64,000 nucleotides of DNA from Sympetrum striolatum (GCA_947579665.1 OX388348.1:2356001-2420000); one strand, 5' to 3'; positions 36,180 to 49,377 are shown, counted from the stretch's first letter. Notes: a model not told the origin generated them from the letters alone. A program made the numbers and translations.

Positions 36180-36604
36180 CTCGTCAATAAGGGGTCTAGC
36201 TAAACTAAACATAAGTAGCATAGTCTTATATGGCTGCGATTCATGGACTAAGAAAGAAGAAATTGCTTCAATCATTCGAAATGTGATGTTTTAGGGAAAT
36301 GTTAAAAATACCATGGATCTATAAAGTCATCATTGACAAGGTTCTCTACAGAATCGGAGAAAAAATGAGGAATAATATTGTGAAAAGAATATGAGAGCTC
36401 ATCGGTCATATTATGCGCTATGAAAGCATTGTGAAAACTGTACTGGAAGATTACATCGAGGAAAAAAGATACAATTGAAAACCAAGATTGCAATTTATTC
36501 ACCAAAATATGAATAATGTTCAATGCAAATCCTCTGCAGAAATGAAGCGAAAGGCACATTAACGATTCGCATGGTAAGCAGCAGCAAACCAATCCACAGA
36601 TTGA
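36180..36604 (+). pseudogene. LINE ORF2 C-terminal relic (RTE/Jockey-type)
   Basis: The translation shows ISSIVLYGCDSWTKKEE, then after a frame change FEM-stop-CFREMLKIPW, VLYRIGEKMRNN, ELIGHIMRYESIVKTVLE, NNVQCKSSAEMKRKAH and AAANQSTD-stop. This series (LYGCxSWT, FEMWCxRRMLKIxW, RIxEKR, GHIxRHExLxKxVLEG, DVQCxSYAEMKRLA, AAANQSTD) is the familiar C-terminal tail of arthropod endonuclease/reverse-transcriptase LINE proteins. At least five in-frame stops and one frameshift make it dead. Only the thumb/C-terminal part is present. Confidence 0.85.
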
Positions 36605-39600
36605 AGATGATGACAAATATCCCTTAAGGGTACTAATGCCACTTTTAGCGTTCATCCAATGTCACGCTTTATAGCAAAAAGGTAGGAATAATTTCCATCG
36701 GAAAGTCTAAAATGAACACTGTTACGCTAAGAATTATCCATAATAATGCACTAAAAAGATAGTATTTTAACGATGGCTCTAGAGACAATTTCTAACTCAA
36801 TTATTTTTATCTAAAAACAACAAATCTCCTTCACGATTCCAAATAAAAATCAGTTTTGCTAAATATGGTACGAAATATTAAGCTGTATTCTAGATGTTTC
36901 TATTACTACAAGATTTCCATTTCTAGATATTATAAATTAACGCTTTTTATCGGGAGATTATTAGTATTTTAAAAATAGTAAAACCTCGACAGCTGACTTG
37001 GGAATCCAGCTGCAACATTCATAACTCACGTATGTTTATAGAAGCGGGGCATTGTGGACCTTACCTCAAATGAGAAAAAGAAATACATTATTTCCCTAAT
37101 GAAACAAACATTTGCTTAATGAATTAGTATACACAGACATATGAAACAGGATCTTAGGGCAATAGTATCCTCTAAATATAGGCCATAGAAATCTGGAACA
37201 TCGGATACGGCTAAAGACTTGTGCGAAGAAGGAGAATTCAATCAGGACATTTAAAAAAGAAGGTTTCCTAGCAAGATTTCTGTTGGTTGGTGAAACTTTA
37301 CTCTATCATTTACATTTGAGATTTTCAGGGTTTAAATCAATATCTTTATCTTAATTATGCTTTCCGCACAATTTTACCTCGAAAGGAAGTTTTATCGGAC
37401 GCGATCATAAACTTTATTTAATAAGAACATTACGGCGAACAGTGATACCCGTTCTTCGCAGCATAGTCATACAATGTCTGAGGTTTCTGACATATTTTTC
37501 TCTGTCCGTTCACGGCAACGCTATGCAATCTTCGCTGGAATTCAAGTCACCTTAATGAAAGCAAAGGTATCTCTAGACACTTAAGAGGATAAACCAATTA
37601 CCAATGTAAGCCGCAAAAACCTGTATGATCATTTCTAAAACCCTCACGGAAAGAGTAACTGCACTGACATTTTTAGTAAAAATAGCTATTCTTTATTAAA
37701 ACCATATCCCGGAGATTATCTTATGGAGCGAGACATTTATATACTGTGACTAATACCAACTATTTTTATAGGGATTAACCCATTAACTACGACATTTTTC
37801 ACAAAGGAAAACAAGAAAGTAAAACCGGAAAAATTCCCGTTCATGAATCACTAAATAAACATTTATAATAACAACATTTAATACATGGGCTGATTCAGAG
37901 GCCCAATAAGTGGATTATAAAACCAATAATTTATACGTATCTGAATTAATCTTACACCGTTGTTGATTGATTTATCTTTAAATACCTGAATCACCCCTTC
38001 CTGAATCAACTTGTTCGGTAAATAAACGACTAAGCGATGCATTTAAGTGCGCAAGAACTTTTCCTACGTCAAGAAAATTTTAAATTATGGCAGGAAATTG
38101 TTAAATAAATATCCATCAACTCAACAAGACAATTGCAAAATTTCAATGAGCGTAAAACCAATTACCAGATACGAGGTCTTAGAATAGAGCAAACGTTCGA
38201 CGATGAATTTCGTGATTGCAATGGGATGTGTGGTTTTAACGGTAAATGATCGCGACAAAATATCACACCAAGGACGCATAACAGGCTGAGAGGATTGGCA
38301 CGCGTTATAAGCAGCTGATGTCAACATCAACCGTATGAAAGCAGATTCCGATCGCAATTGAAGAGCTCTGAATAAAAAAAATGAAAAATACATCAGTGCA
38401 CTAAGGTCGAAGCAAACAAACTTCAATTTTCTATTTTATTAATTAGAACCTTAAATTCCTTCGCAAATACAATAATTAAAACAAATATTAATATTGAAAT
38501 ACACAAACCTAATAATGATATTTTTCGCAGATCATTTCATTATCTTGGCCCTAAATTGTTTGTTTCCCTACCTTTAAGGATGATCGATGTTGATAAAGAA
38601 ACAATCTTTTTTTATAATTGTCAGATTATGGTTATTCGAGAACAAGGATGCGGTAATTTTGTTCAAATGAATTGAGTCAAGACCATAAATTTTGCTTGTA
38701 TAAAGCGAAGATACCTGTGTTATTTTATTTTTTATCGTTCCAGCACTAAATGTTTTTTTTCCTATCTTTTGTGTCTCATTGATTTTATTTTTGTACTCAA
38801 ATATAAAATTGTCAAGCGATTTGTAATTTTACAGCACTTTTTTCTATATCGAGTTTAATTTGTTGGAAAATGAAGAGTAGGTTACCACAAGCAGGATATT
38901 ATCCCGAGCCTATACCTAATCCTAATCTATATCCTAATATCCTAATATTTACCATCAACCAGAAGGATTTCCACTCGTCCATTAGAAACCCAAACCTTTG
39001 AAGAGTAATGATGTTTCCTAAGCTAATTGATGGAAATGAAATTTAACTTTGCGTTGGATAGTTTTAGCTTGTTTTAGTTTAGTTGATTAGAATAGTTGCC
39101 GGACCTGGGTCCAGTCATGTCGTTTTATTCACTTCTTGTACAATTTCCCAATCTAGGAGTGACGTATTTTTCGTTTAGGGGGCCAAATAAGAAGAAATAG
39201 GCTGCATTAATTATCCTATGAATAAATCTTTTCATAAGATTCAATATTACTATTCTAAAAGTATATCGTTCCTCAAATCCTTCATAATGGTACAGAACCG
39301 GGACATCTAATACTTTCAGCACGAAAAATCCGGGAAAATCGGGTTTCAACCAGTAATTTACCGTCACGAATCTGGATAATTTTGTAATTCAGTCAGTAAC
39401 GGTTTTATGTGTATTATAATATATTTTATAAGCTGCTATATTAGCTGTATCGACTGCGATAGAATTTTATAATTTTTAATGAAATTCATAATGTTTTATT
39501 TGCATACTCGTAAAGTAGTAGAAAATGTTGTCATAAAAGTATTAAAATTGAAGAGAAAGAAGTTGAATTATATAAAATAAATTCTACATATTTTTTAAAT

Positions 39601-40254
39601 GAATCGATTACAAAATACGAGACAGGTTCTTCGCTGAAAAAATTAATTTATAGATTACTAGCATTCGAAACAGGTTTATCGATGAACTTACACTTACCAA
39701 AATACCTCAGCTGATTAATGGATACTGATTTTGTAGAAAATTCGAAAATAACCTGGGCATTTGGGTGTCCCGAAAATGTTTTTCAGGACACTCATAAAGA
39801 TTGAGAATGATTTAAGGAAGACTGAGACCAAAGCTACTGAAAGACACATTTCCTCAATACTATACCAAGAAACTAACAAAAGTATTACATTTCGTGAGAT
39901 GTGGAAAACAGAATCACAAAAGAAAATTTGTTCTAGAGTTGACACTGCTCTGTATCACGGAAGCAACACGAGAACATTATTGAGGATGGAAAAGATAAAC
40001 AGAAAATAAGAGAGATGAAAGCTTCGGCGGTACGGCTGTATTTTTCCATTCCGAGGTAAAAGTACGTAAAATAAAAGAGACGGTATAAAAGACCGACCAA
40101 ACCCCATGTTATCCGATGTAACCATTTTTTATTCCGTACCCAAGCTCCCTTCCTGATTCATTTCCTTCCAACGTTTTTATGGAATTGATTGTTTGATCCG
40201 CCTCCGCGATAAAAAAGAGTTTCAGATACGTTTAATTCCGATGCTGTAATCAAA
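36605..40254. other. Anonymous DNA
   Basis: No gene was recognised. Around 38913-38946 four CCTAAT units occur in a degenerate array. A frame at 39761-40009 (+) begins at TTG and is Lys/Arg/Thr-rich with no known domain. The remainder is AT-rich. Confidence 0.45.
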
Positions 40255-40440
40255 ACGGTACAGTCGAAGCCATTTGCGAGCGCGGCGGGATTTACCGCCG
40301 ACGGCAGCGCCGCAATCCCAACAGCGGCGACTGAGGGAGATGCACCTTAGCAACAATGCGGGGGTGGAAAGAGACGAGGTGGTGGAGGCGGCTGGCGTCT
40401 GAGGGTGGGGGATGAGACGCCGGGGGCAGAAAGCGGAATA
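40255..40440. other. CpG-dense patch
   Basis: The stretch is much richer in G, C and CpG than its surroundings (for example GCGAGCGCGGCGGG and GACGGCAGCGCCGC). It has no long frame on either strand. It could be a promoter or 5' UTR of an unseen gene, or an old GC-rich repeat. No TATA box or start codon context is convincing. Confidence 0.3.
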
Positions 40441-43396
40441 ACCTCAAAGTCCTTCTAGTTTAGACCAGTTTCCAGTTGAAAGAGCGATTCCAGACCGCGC
40501 CTTTTTTTCGCACAATTTTCTAAATTTGAGCGAAGATCTGTCGAGAACAAAGGATTTGCAGACTTTGTGAGAGAATAAAAATCAATTGGTTTTGAAAGAC
40601 GAAGGCCTTGAATCATTTTACCTACTAGAGTATGCAGTATCGAATTGTTTAATGCAGTTCGTTCGTCTTTATTGAGAATAGTTCTCAATTTTTTTCAAAG
40701 TTATAATGTATAAGCAATGTTGATCGAGGGTTTCATATAGAGATAAAAACCATCAACGCATTCATCATTACAAGTACTTATACCCTTACTTACCTATCAT
40801 AGGTCGAACTAATACGAGAGTAACGTCTAAACTGAGTTGTCCATCATTACTGACAGGTTAAACGCACTATAGGTTGGTCTGGGAACTTAGCTTCCAAATA
40901 CGTTGAATCGGTTGAGCGTAATACAACGATACCCCATCACAAAGGTCGATTAAGGTAAATACGGATTATTAATCATAATAATAACATAAATGCAAAAACG
41001 TGACAAGAGAGCGGCACATAAGTTGGTAGTTTCTTAATTCATCAAAATATAAAAAAAACAGCGTAAATAGCCCAAAAATTGAAAATTAATAAAAATGATA
41101 ACCTGGTTCAAAAAAAAGAGGATGTGCAGTCACTTTAGAGGAGTTTATACCTATTTTTACTTCCTATGGCAAAAGTAACTACTTCATGAATAGAAAATAC
41201 AAGAATATCACTATGAAATTTCAAATTCCGTATTACCCTGTAGTGGGATATAATGATGGGATAACATTTAATAAAATATTTACCAAAAAGGATAAAATTT
41301 AAGAAGGATAACTAATTATGAAACTATTATCATAATTATTCAATTAAACCATTAAGACAGTTGATCCTTATTCTCACTTGCAATAAACCGTCCCTGGCTC
41401 AACCGACAATCTTGCTTTTAAATTTTTATTTAATAAACAACTAATACCAGTATGATAAACAAATTCCAAAAATAAAGCTACGGAAGTTATTACAGAGTAA
41501 TGGATGTCCGTACTGTACAATTTTAACGATTAGTGATTATGAAGAGGTTATTACTTTTCGGAATTTCTTGGACAGCAAACAAGATTTTTTCCAACAACGC
41601 GTGCAGCAAAGAAGTGCTATTTGCATCGCTAAAAATAGCCACTCCAAGGTAAACAAGGCGACGCCTACGGAAATGGAGGTTAATTTTCTGCCAATTGGAA
41701 CGCGGGGCGGAATCATCAACTCGGAAATAAAGGGAGATTGAAGAGGGAGAATCTACCTTGACGTCTGCGGGAGGGATCAGGAAATCGAGTCTAAAACAGG
41801 GTCACCGAAACAGCCCACTCTTGCAGTTTCAGCCTATGTTGCACTGAAATTTAGTACGGACGATTCCAAACATGTTTCTTGCTCCTAGTGATAATGTGCT
41901 CGCACATTTATGTAGAGGTAAAATTATAGCGTATCCGAGCGAGATTTGTTTTTCAGTTTAACACGAGTATATATGGGTTTACCTATCCTATGTATGACAT
42001 TAGGAACTGTGCTCAGATAAAATGCAATGAAAACAACGTACAGAGATATTTCCGCTAACTGGTAACCCTCATATGAGTTTTATTTTCTCTTAACGAAGAC
42101 CTTTCTCCGATATTCGGAGTAAACTAGTAATATGGACTCGGCTAAGCAATTTTTCAGTAATACACAGGAATATCGTGCGAACAAAATCGAATATAACAGA
42201 AACATAATTGATCTTGGAAATACTTTCTTACTAGTAGAGGAGTTTACTAATTGTTCAATGAGTATTTTACGATTGGAGAGCCCATGGAAGATGCCACCTC
42301 AGCAAACGAAAGTATTTCTAATTATCTTCGCCGACCAAAGCATTATATTATTTATTATATATTCGTATGAAATCGTTATTACAATTATAGAATAAAATAT
42401 AATTGCTTCATAAAACAATCACAGTCGAAAAATTGCATACATATTAGTATATAAAGAGCCAATTGTTATTTGGCATTGTTTCATTCGTCTTTTTTTTAAT
42501 GTCAACAGAAATAAAATCGAAGATTAACTACGATGAAGACGTGTTACCCTTTAATGGATTTAGATTAAGAAGCAATGTTTAGGCAAGGAGCAATAAAAAA
42601 TCCGAGTCAGTCATAAAATAACTGAATATCCAGGGACAAAAACATTCGAAAGGGATTGTACCATTTAGCCTAAAGTAATGGCAAGAAAATAATTAATAGC
42701 CGTAGTGACAAATGCAAAGATTTAAGTCAAACAATCGACTATCCTTGTTAAATAGGCGTCATAATCTTTGAAATTCTCGAGTACTTTGAAAATCGATCTA
42801 ATATAAGTGGAATTATAACTAAAATGATTGAATAAAACATCAAGTAAGAGAGAAAGAGAAGAGCATAGAATTGTACCTACTACTGACAGTGCGCCAACAA
42901 AACATGCCTTTTTATCACACAAATGTACCCATTTGAAGATTTGAGTAATTAAATTCACAGCAAGAGCATTGGTGGTGCATTTTCCATTGAAATTGATTAC
43001 TGAAATGCATCGATCAGTGAAAGTAAAGGGAGGAAATATTTCAACAGCAACAGTAATCTGAAGGACAACAGCATGCACTTCGGATTACTTTTACGTTGGC
43101 AGAAAAGAAGTCGTTACGAAGCATAAACATGATTATTTCTTTAACATTCTTTCTTGAGAGATCTTAACAACCACCAAATAAATAAGTTTCAAAAAGTGGA
43201 CTTTTCCCATAAGTTTGCGACATTGTGGAAAAGATACAAAGCTTTGATTGACTCCATCTTTGACTCTTAAATGAACTTATTGATCTTCTCCAGGAATGTC
43301 AATAAAAAACGAATAGATTCAAACTTTCGTAGACGTGATGAATTCATAGTTATCAACTGCCCCATGATTTAAATAAATAAAAAACAGCGTGAATAA
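40441..43396. other. Anonymous DNA
   Basis: No gene was recognised. Frames at 42132-42395 (+, ATG start, 87 residues with a hydrophobic C-terminus) and 42722-43078 (-) are unassigned. The rest is AT-rich. Confidence 0.45.
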
Positions 43397-43606
43397 CAGA
43401 AAACTGCAGATTTAAAACAAATAGGAGATGCTCTTTGGTACGTTGCCGATGCGTTCAACGATAACAGCGCCCCTCCTTTCGGGACCCGCTGCATAGCAAC
43501 AGCACAATCCAATGATTCGTTAGCGGATCTGCCGAAAGTCACTTCCGTCACCTCCGATGTGGTGGAGGTGTCGAATTTCCAATGGGACCGTTCGGATGCG
43601 CCGTAA
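43397..43606 (+). other. GC-richer open frame, 69 codons, exon-like
   Basis: The frame is open between TAA at 43394 and TAA at 43604, in DNA clearly richer in CpG than its flanks. It contains ADLKQIGDALWYVADAFNDN near its start and TSVTSDVVEVSNFQW near its end. An AG lies immediately upstream of AAA at 43400, a possible splice acceptor, and GGGTAATTC lies just downstream. No family is established. It may be an internal exon, a relic or chance. Confidence 0.2.
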
Positions 43607-44170
43607 TGCACGGGTAATTCACGCAGATTTAAGGACGAAATGATCAAGTCATACATGTCTCAGACATTCATACTCCTGTACCATGAGAGAAGGGGGTTCC
43701 TGGCTTTGGAATCAATGTCCCGGTTTAACTAATATTTTTTCGATCAATTTTTTTTTAATCTCAGCTAATTAACGACGTATATTAATACAATTCATTATTC
43801 CGATCGCAAACAACAATACTAATAATAGAGGGCATCATTGTACATATAAGTACTACATCATTCGATCGGTTATTACCCTGTTCAACAACATTTTTGTAGC
43901 AAGGAATGTGCATGTGGGCGTTTAAGCTAAAATTGCGACATCCGAAAATTAAATCGGTTTTTTTCTATAGGGCTCAGTTTTTTGTAATAGCATGTTTCCA
44001 AAATTCCTTCAAAAAGCTGATGATTGGTTATTTTTAGTAGCTAATTCTTTTGTTATGTTTAAATATATTTTGTAAAATTATTAGTATTAATGGACCGCCG
44101 TAACTGTAATTACAACGAAATGGACCAATAAATCGATTATTACAACGAATCTAAAATCAAACGTAAAAAA
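43607..44170. other. Anonymous AT-rich DNA
   Basis: Nothing was recognised before the tandem hairpin-ended elements begin. Confidence 0.5.
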
Positions 44171-45017
44171 ATCTGAAGTGGCCAACACATGACTTTCTCC
44201 GTATTTATTGAAAACATAAGCCTATGCCGGTAATATATATAAATAACTCCAAACAATGAGTGTTACAGGAAAATGTTTCTTACAAGCTTTGTAGTAAAAA
44301 ACGTAATCTACAACTTTGGTACTTAATTGAACATACCTACATTGCATTTTGACAGAGATATGTATGAAAAGCTTCAATCTCTGGCTAAACAACAATTTCC
44401 GGTTAACCATTATTGAAGAATAACTCCTAAACAATCAGTGTTACGAAAAAAGTTTCTGCACAAAAGTTGTAGTTAAGTGCATTATCTACAACTTTTGTGT
44501 GTAAATTTATATACCTATATTGCATTCTGACAGAGATATGTATGAAAAACTTCCTTTTCTGGGTAAACAACAACTTCCGGTTAACCATTATTGAAGAATA
44601 ACTCCTAAACAATCAGTGTTATGAAAAAATATTTTATCCAAAAGTTGTAGTTAAGTACATTATCTACAACTTTGGTGCGTAAATGTATATACCTATATTG
44701 CATGCTTACAGAGATATTTAAGAAACAGAATTTTGTTCCGGATAAACCGCAACTTCCATTTAAGCGATATTCTCCAAAAACTAATCAACTCTTGGCATTG
44801 TTAGGAAAATTCTAAATATGAATTTTCAAAATGATCGGATAATTACTTTTTAAGATAGAGCGCCCACAAACTTTTTAACCACAGACAGACATGTTCGGGA
44901 AAATAGCTAAAACATGCTCTATGGGCCCCAAAACATCTATTTCCGTCGAAATCTGGAGGTCGAATTTTTTTGCGAATACAATACTTTCTCTATACTACGT
45001 ATAGGGAGAAAGTAAAA
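44171..45017 (+). mobile_element. Hairpin-ended element, 178-bp repeat type
   Basis: The element starts ATCTGAAGTGGCCAACACAT and ends in a palindrome (44982-45014) followed by AAA. The interior has about three units with a 178-bp period, for example GGTTAACCATT at 44401 and again at 44579. There is no true coding capacity, though the repeats create recurring short frames on the minus strand. A block with CCCCAAAACATCTATTTCCG precedes the terminal palindrome, as in the other copies. It directly abuts the next element in the same orientation. Confidence 0.8.
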
Positions 45018-45882
45018 ATCTGAGGTGGCCAGCACATGACTTTCTCCATATATAAGATGTAAATATTTATCTACGACAGTATTTTCGAACTCTATATTCA
45101 ATCTTAACTTGGAAGATGAGAGATTAATTTATATCATATTATCTTTTACGTCACAAGCATTATAAATAATGTTTTTCGGGACATGTTCGATGAAAAACGA
45201 TGAAATGGCCTTTCGCCCCAGCGCCCAGAGCGCCCACAACGTACATAATCAGCAACTTCCGGTTTATCAGTAATTTCACAAATAACTCCTACACAATCAG
45301 TGATAAAAAATATGTTTCATACAAAAGTTATAGTAAATTTTATTCTCTAAAACTTTATTAGATATTAGTTTATACCTAAATATAATATTTATGGAGATAC
45401 TTCGAAAACCGGAAATGAGCTTTGAAATATGAAGCTCGACTTCCGGTTAACCGATTTACTCCAAAAACTAATCAACTCTAATTACACCAACCAAAATACT
45501 ATATATGAAATTTGGTGTCGATCCGACTAATAGTTTTTATGTTAGAGCGCCCACAAAGTACATAACAGCAACTTCCGGTTTATCGGTATTTCACGAATAA
45601 CTCCTAATCAACCGGTAATACAAAAATATGTTAAATTCAAAAGTTATAGTAAATCACATTATCTAAAACTTTTATAAGGTATACAATATACCTATATATC
45701 ATATTTATGGAGATATTGTGAAAACCGGAAATGAGCTTTGATGAATGAAGCTCAACTTCCGGTTAACCGATTTACTCCAAAAACTAATCAACTCTGACAG
45801 CTCACACCACAGAACTATAAATGAATTTTGGTATTGATACTACTAATAGTTTTCACGTTAGAGCACCCACAAGCACAGACAC

Positions 45883-45913
<31 letters not shown>

Positions 45914-46052
45914 TACACACTGACATCATTCCGAAAATGGTGAAAACGTGTTCTAGGGACCCCAAAACATGCATTTCCGTTGAAATCTCGATGTCGATTT
46001 TTTTCATGAAAATAATACTTTCCTTATACTTCGTATATGGAGAAAGTAAAAA
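45018..46052 (+). mobile_element. Hairpin-ended element, 317-bp repeat type
   Basis: The element starts ATCTGAGGTGGCCAGCACAT right after the terminal palindrome of the preceding element and ends with its own palindrome at 46016-46048. Two interior units have a period near 316 bp (CGGTTAACCG at 45444 and 45760). A CA-rich microsatellite lies at 45874-45920. It is the inverted-orientation relative of 13783-14792. Head-to-tail tandem insertion is known for Helentron-type elements, but the class here is inferred. Confidence 0.8.
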
Positions 46053-47170
46053 TAATAGATAGGATCCAGTAGACGTTTTCGCCAGTTTTGAAAAAATACA
46101 TCGGAAATATACAACTTAAAGATAGAGGGAAATTAAGCCCAGCAAATTGTTGTTTAAAATGTAACAGTGAATGAAAAAGGGCCGAGATAAATCTGGATAA
46201 TTTCATGAATGAGATACTTGGGAGAGTGTGAGGAACAAAGCATTGAGTGAATGTGTCTGGAGCGACGGAATCGCACGTGTTATACAGATAAAAATGCGGA
46301 AGAATTCGCGGCTCCTTCAATCGTGCTTCTTCGCAATCGTCAACCTTGGGATTCTCGTTTATACACAATCCAACAGCGTGATTGTCGTACGTTATGCAGG
46401 TGAGCCGAAAAACTCATTCACGTTTTGTAAATAAGTTTATATTTAAGACGCAAGAATCCTACACTAGTACAGAAAACTCGTGCTTTATTTAAAACGGTGA
46501 TTCATCAAGAAGCCGATAGTTAAGACCAGAGAAGGATATCCTATACTTGCAACAGAATTAACTAACCTTTTTCATCATGTTGTTAAATAAATTCAACTCT
46601 ATTCAAGAATTAGGTGTTTAATCCCATTTTTAAAGAGAGAAGTTGAAATATAAATACCATCTTAGAAATCAGCAAGTTAAGATAATAATTTTTCCTGAAA
46701 TGAAAAGTTCGATGCCTGACTAAACATGTATATTCTACTACCTAGCTCCAGCTGATTGTTCTCAACACCTGATCTTGCGGTCTACTAACACAACAATGCT
46801 TCAGCTAATAGCAAGATAGTTATTTCCTTGCTTCACACTTGATTCAGAATCAAAACTGAGCCAGGACAGCCAACTAAAATATATATTCTGACCTCTCTTA
46901 AAATGTTATAAAGCTTCGAGGTTTACATCTGTGAGTAAAGCAGAAATGGAGGAACATGAGAAAAAAATCATTTTCGACGGGAAATTAAATCGTAAAACAA
47001 AAATGTTACGGGACTGATACATGCAATTCATTTCTCCTTCAATACAAAGTATTTTACGTATCAATATGACATATAATGTAACAAACGAGTTCTGCACACC
47101 AACATGAACAAAGACGGCTCTAGCACTCAGAAAATGTTGTTCTGGTATCATACTTGTTTACCAATACCTA
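46053..47170. other. Anonymous DNA
   Basis: Frames on both strands near 46.0-46.4 kb overlap and lack motifs. No gene was recognised. Confidence 0.45.
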
Positions 47171-47238
47171 CGTTCAAATAGTTCCCGAACTTATTTTTAT
47201 TAGAGACAATGATAATCTATTCGGGAACTTTTTGAACG
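47171..47238. mobile_element. 68-bp palindromic MITE, mariner type
   Basis: The arm CGTTCAAATAGTTCCCGAA and its complement (one mismatch, AAATAG against AAAAAG) face each other across an A/T-rich loop, flanked by TA on both sides (47169-47170, 47239-47240). An end of the form CGTTCAAAAAGTTCCCGAA is mariner-like. Like the 77-bp element at 5.9 kb it is almost only terminal repeats, but the sequence is unrelated. Confidence 0.75.
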
Positions 47239-47240
47239 TA

Positions 47241-49377
47241 GCATGTTAACAGTAGTTCATTGGTCATTTACGAAATTTAAGGCATGGTTACATCCTTTAG
47301 ACTAGATAACTCCATATTTGTAAGCGGAGTCCCAAAACAGAGGGAAAATCTTCGATAAGTACCGCGGATTAAGTATCCTATCTTTCATGAACTAACACCT
47401 GAGCGATCGGACAATCATTATTCACGATACGAAGCGCTTTTAAATCCCGACGGTTATTATTATTTTTACCTTCGCACAGTAGAATTTGAATACAGTCATG
47501 ATAAAAGACCATAAAGACAAGCGATAAATTTATGATTGATTTATACCTCATGTTCGCCAGAGGTAATGTTCACACCTTCGTGACGTCTGCCGGTGTTGAA
47601 AATGGGTACGTTGTTATGACCAAGTAACGAATTAATTTCAATGTTATTGAATTTTATTGTTTATGTTCCATAAAAGCTTCTTGTATTGAGGGTCAGTAAA
47701 CAACGCTGAGCAGTGAGTTGGAAACGTTTATTTACGATGAATTGAGCGACACTGCTCAAGAAAAAAAGAAGAATGCATGTACCATTGCATTCGAGATCGC
47801 GATGTTAACGAATATATTAATATTAAAGAACTTTATTTGGCGAAATTGAGAGTTTTAAGTCCTATCTTCTATTTAACCAATACATTTACAAACAATTGCT
47901 AAAAATACAAATGATATAATGAAACAAAATATAAATCTATAAAAATATATAAATACAAAGAAATAGTGGATTTTGTTAACGGATTAATGATAAACGATTT
48001 GAATTGTACACCGTTAGAAACCATTAAATTAAAACACCAGATATTCAGGATAAAATACACGGTAGAAGGTGTCATTTTGTGGGACTCATTCTCAATAGAA
48101 TAGTACTTTGGTATGAGGAACTAAATTAATTTACCAATGATAAAAACCTAGATGCCCAGATGAGGAAGAAAGAGAATAATTGGGAAGACGGAAAACAAAG
48201 CTCTGAAAGACTTTCTCATTTCATCTCTTCAATCCCTACTTTCCTTTTCGATTTTCTACCTCCCCATTCTCCTCTTCCATCTTCTTTACAAACAACTGTC
48301 CCCGGATTACTGAAAGCAATCTTCCAGCGTCTGTCCTCGGATGCCTTCAGAACTTTCCCCTAACTCCCACGAACAACAAGGAAGTACACCGACAAATTTT
48401 TGAACTTCATAAAAGTTAACTACTTTGTATTTTGCTACTTAATTTAAAGGTGAGTGGTGGAAATGGTTAGGGAAGGATGCGATAAACAGACAATCAATGA
48501 CGTAATCTTGTTGTGGATGATTCCATGTGTGCCCGGGACCTGCGTAGATATTCTCAAATAGTGTATCGCAAGTCTTTCAACCATATAGTCTCCAATATAA
48601 GTGAACATATCTATTACAACAACATAATCCACCGCAGATTTTACGGTGGGTTCGTCGACGAGAAACTCCAACATTACAAAAATATGGGTAACAGTAATGG
48701 TTCCGTGAATAAACTATAGTTTAGATAAATCGCGTATAATTAATAGCAAACGTTTTGCGGTTCTACGAGATATATGTACAAGAAATTACGTACAATCAAT
48801 TAAATTACAATTAATAATTCGATTACATTGATCAAATCAACTCCGTTAAAGTCAAATACACCTAAATCAATCAAATTCCGTTGAAATGAATGTTCAGAAT
48901 GCAGGGATATTCTTTGCTTTAAAATTCCATGAGATCTGTTTGCGTTTTAGATGTTCGAGTGAATAGTTTTCACAAACATTTCCACTTTAAAATATACTTT
49001 TGTATTTCATAAAGACACATTCACATGGAGAGGAGAGTATTTTCATATTATCTATATATGTACTTTTTTATCCATATAACTTCACTATAAATTATATTCC
49101 TACTATCTACTAACTTAATAAATTTTTGACGAAATCTCCACGTGAATTTACTTTTTCACTGGTCCACTGACTAGTGGACCAGATATTATTATTATTAGGG
49201 TCTTTATTATAGGCGAGATTGAGGCTAAAAATTCCAGTTCTAATAAGCAATCAAAGAAAATGAATTCTATTGCTGAAAATTTCCTTTCTTTAGACGCATG
49301 TATTTAACCTCAAGGGCGCATACAGATCCCCCACATTTTTGCCCCCGATTGGCCCAACGTGACCCCTCTAACCCATG
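47241..49377. other. Anonymous DNA with one perfect hairpin
   Basis: No gene was recognised. CTGGTCCACT at 49159-49168 and AGTGGACCAG at 49173-49182 form a perfect 10-bp stem with a 4-base loop, followed by an (ATT)n run. 48160-48360 has an unassigned frame. The last 110 bases belong to the old frame interrupted by the RAG1-like element (see 52033-52363). Confidence 0.45.

Noticed and set aside
36302..36655. Minus-strand 117-codon frame
   Set aside because: It is the antisense shadow of the LINE relic read on the plus strand.
45874..45920. CA/CATA microsatellite as an independent feature
   Set aside because: It occupies the same position relative to the terminal palindrome in the full copies at 13.8, 45.0 and 57.0 kb and in the deleted copy at 11.1 kb, so it belongs to the element.
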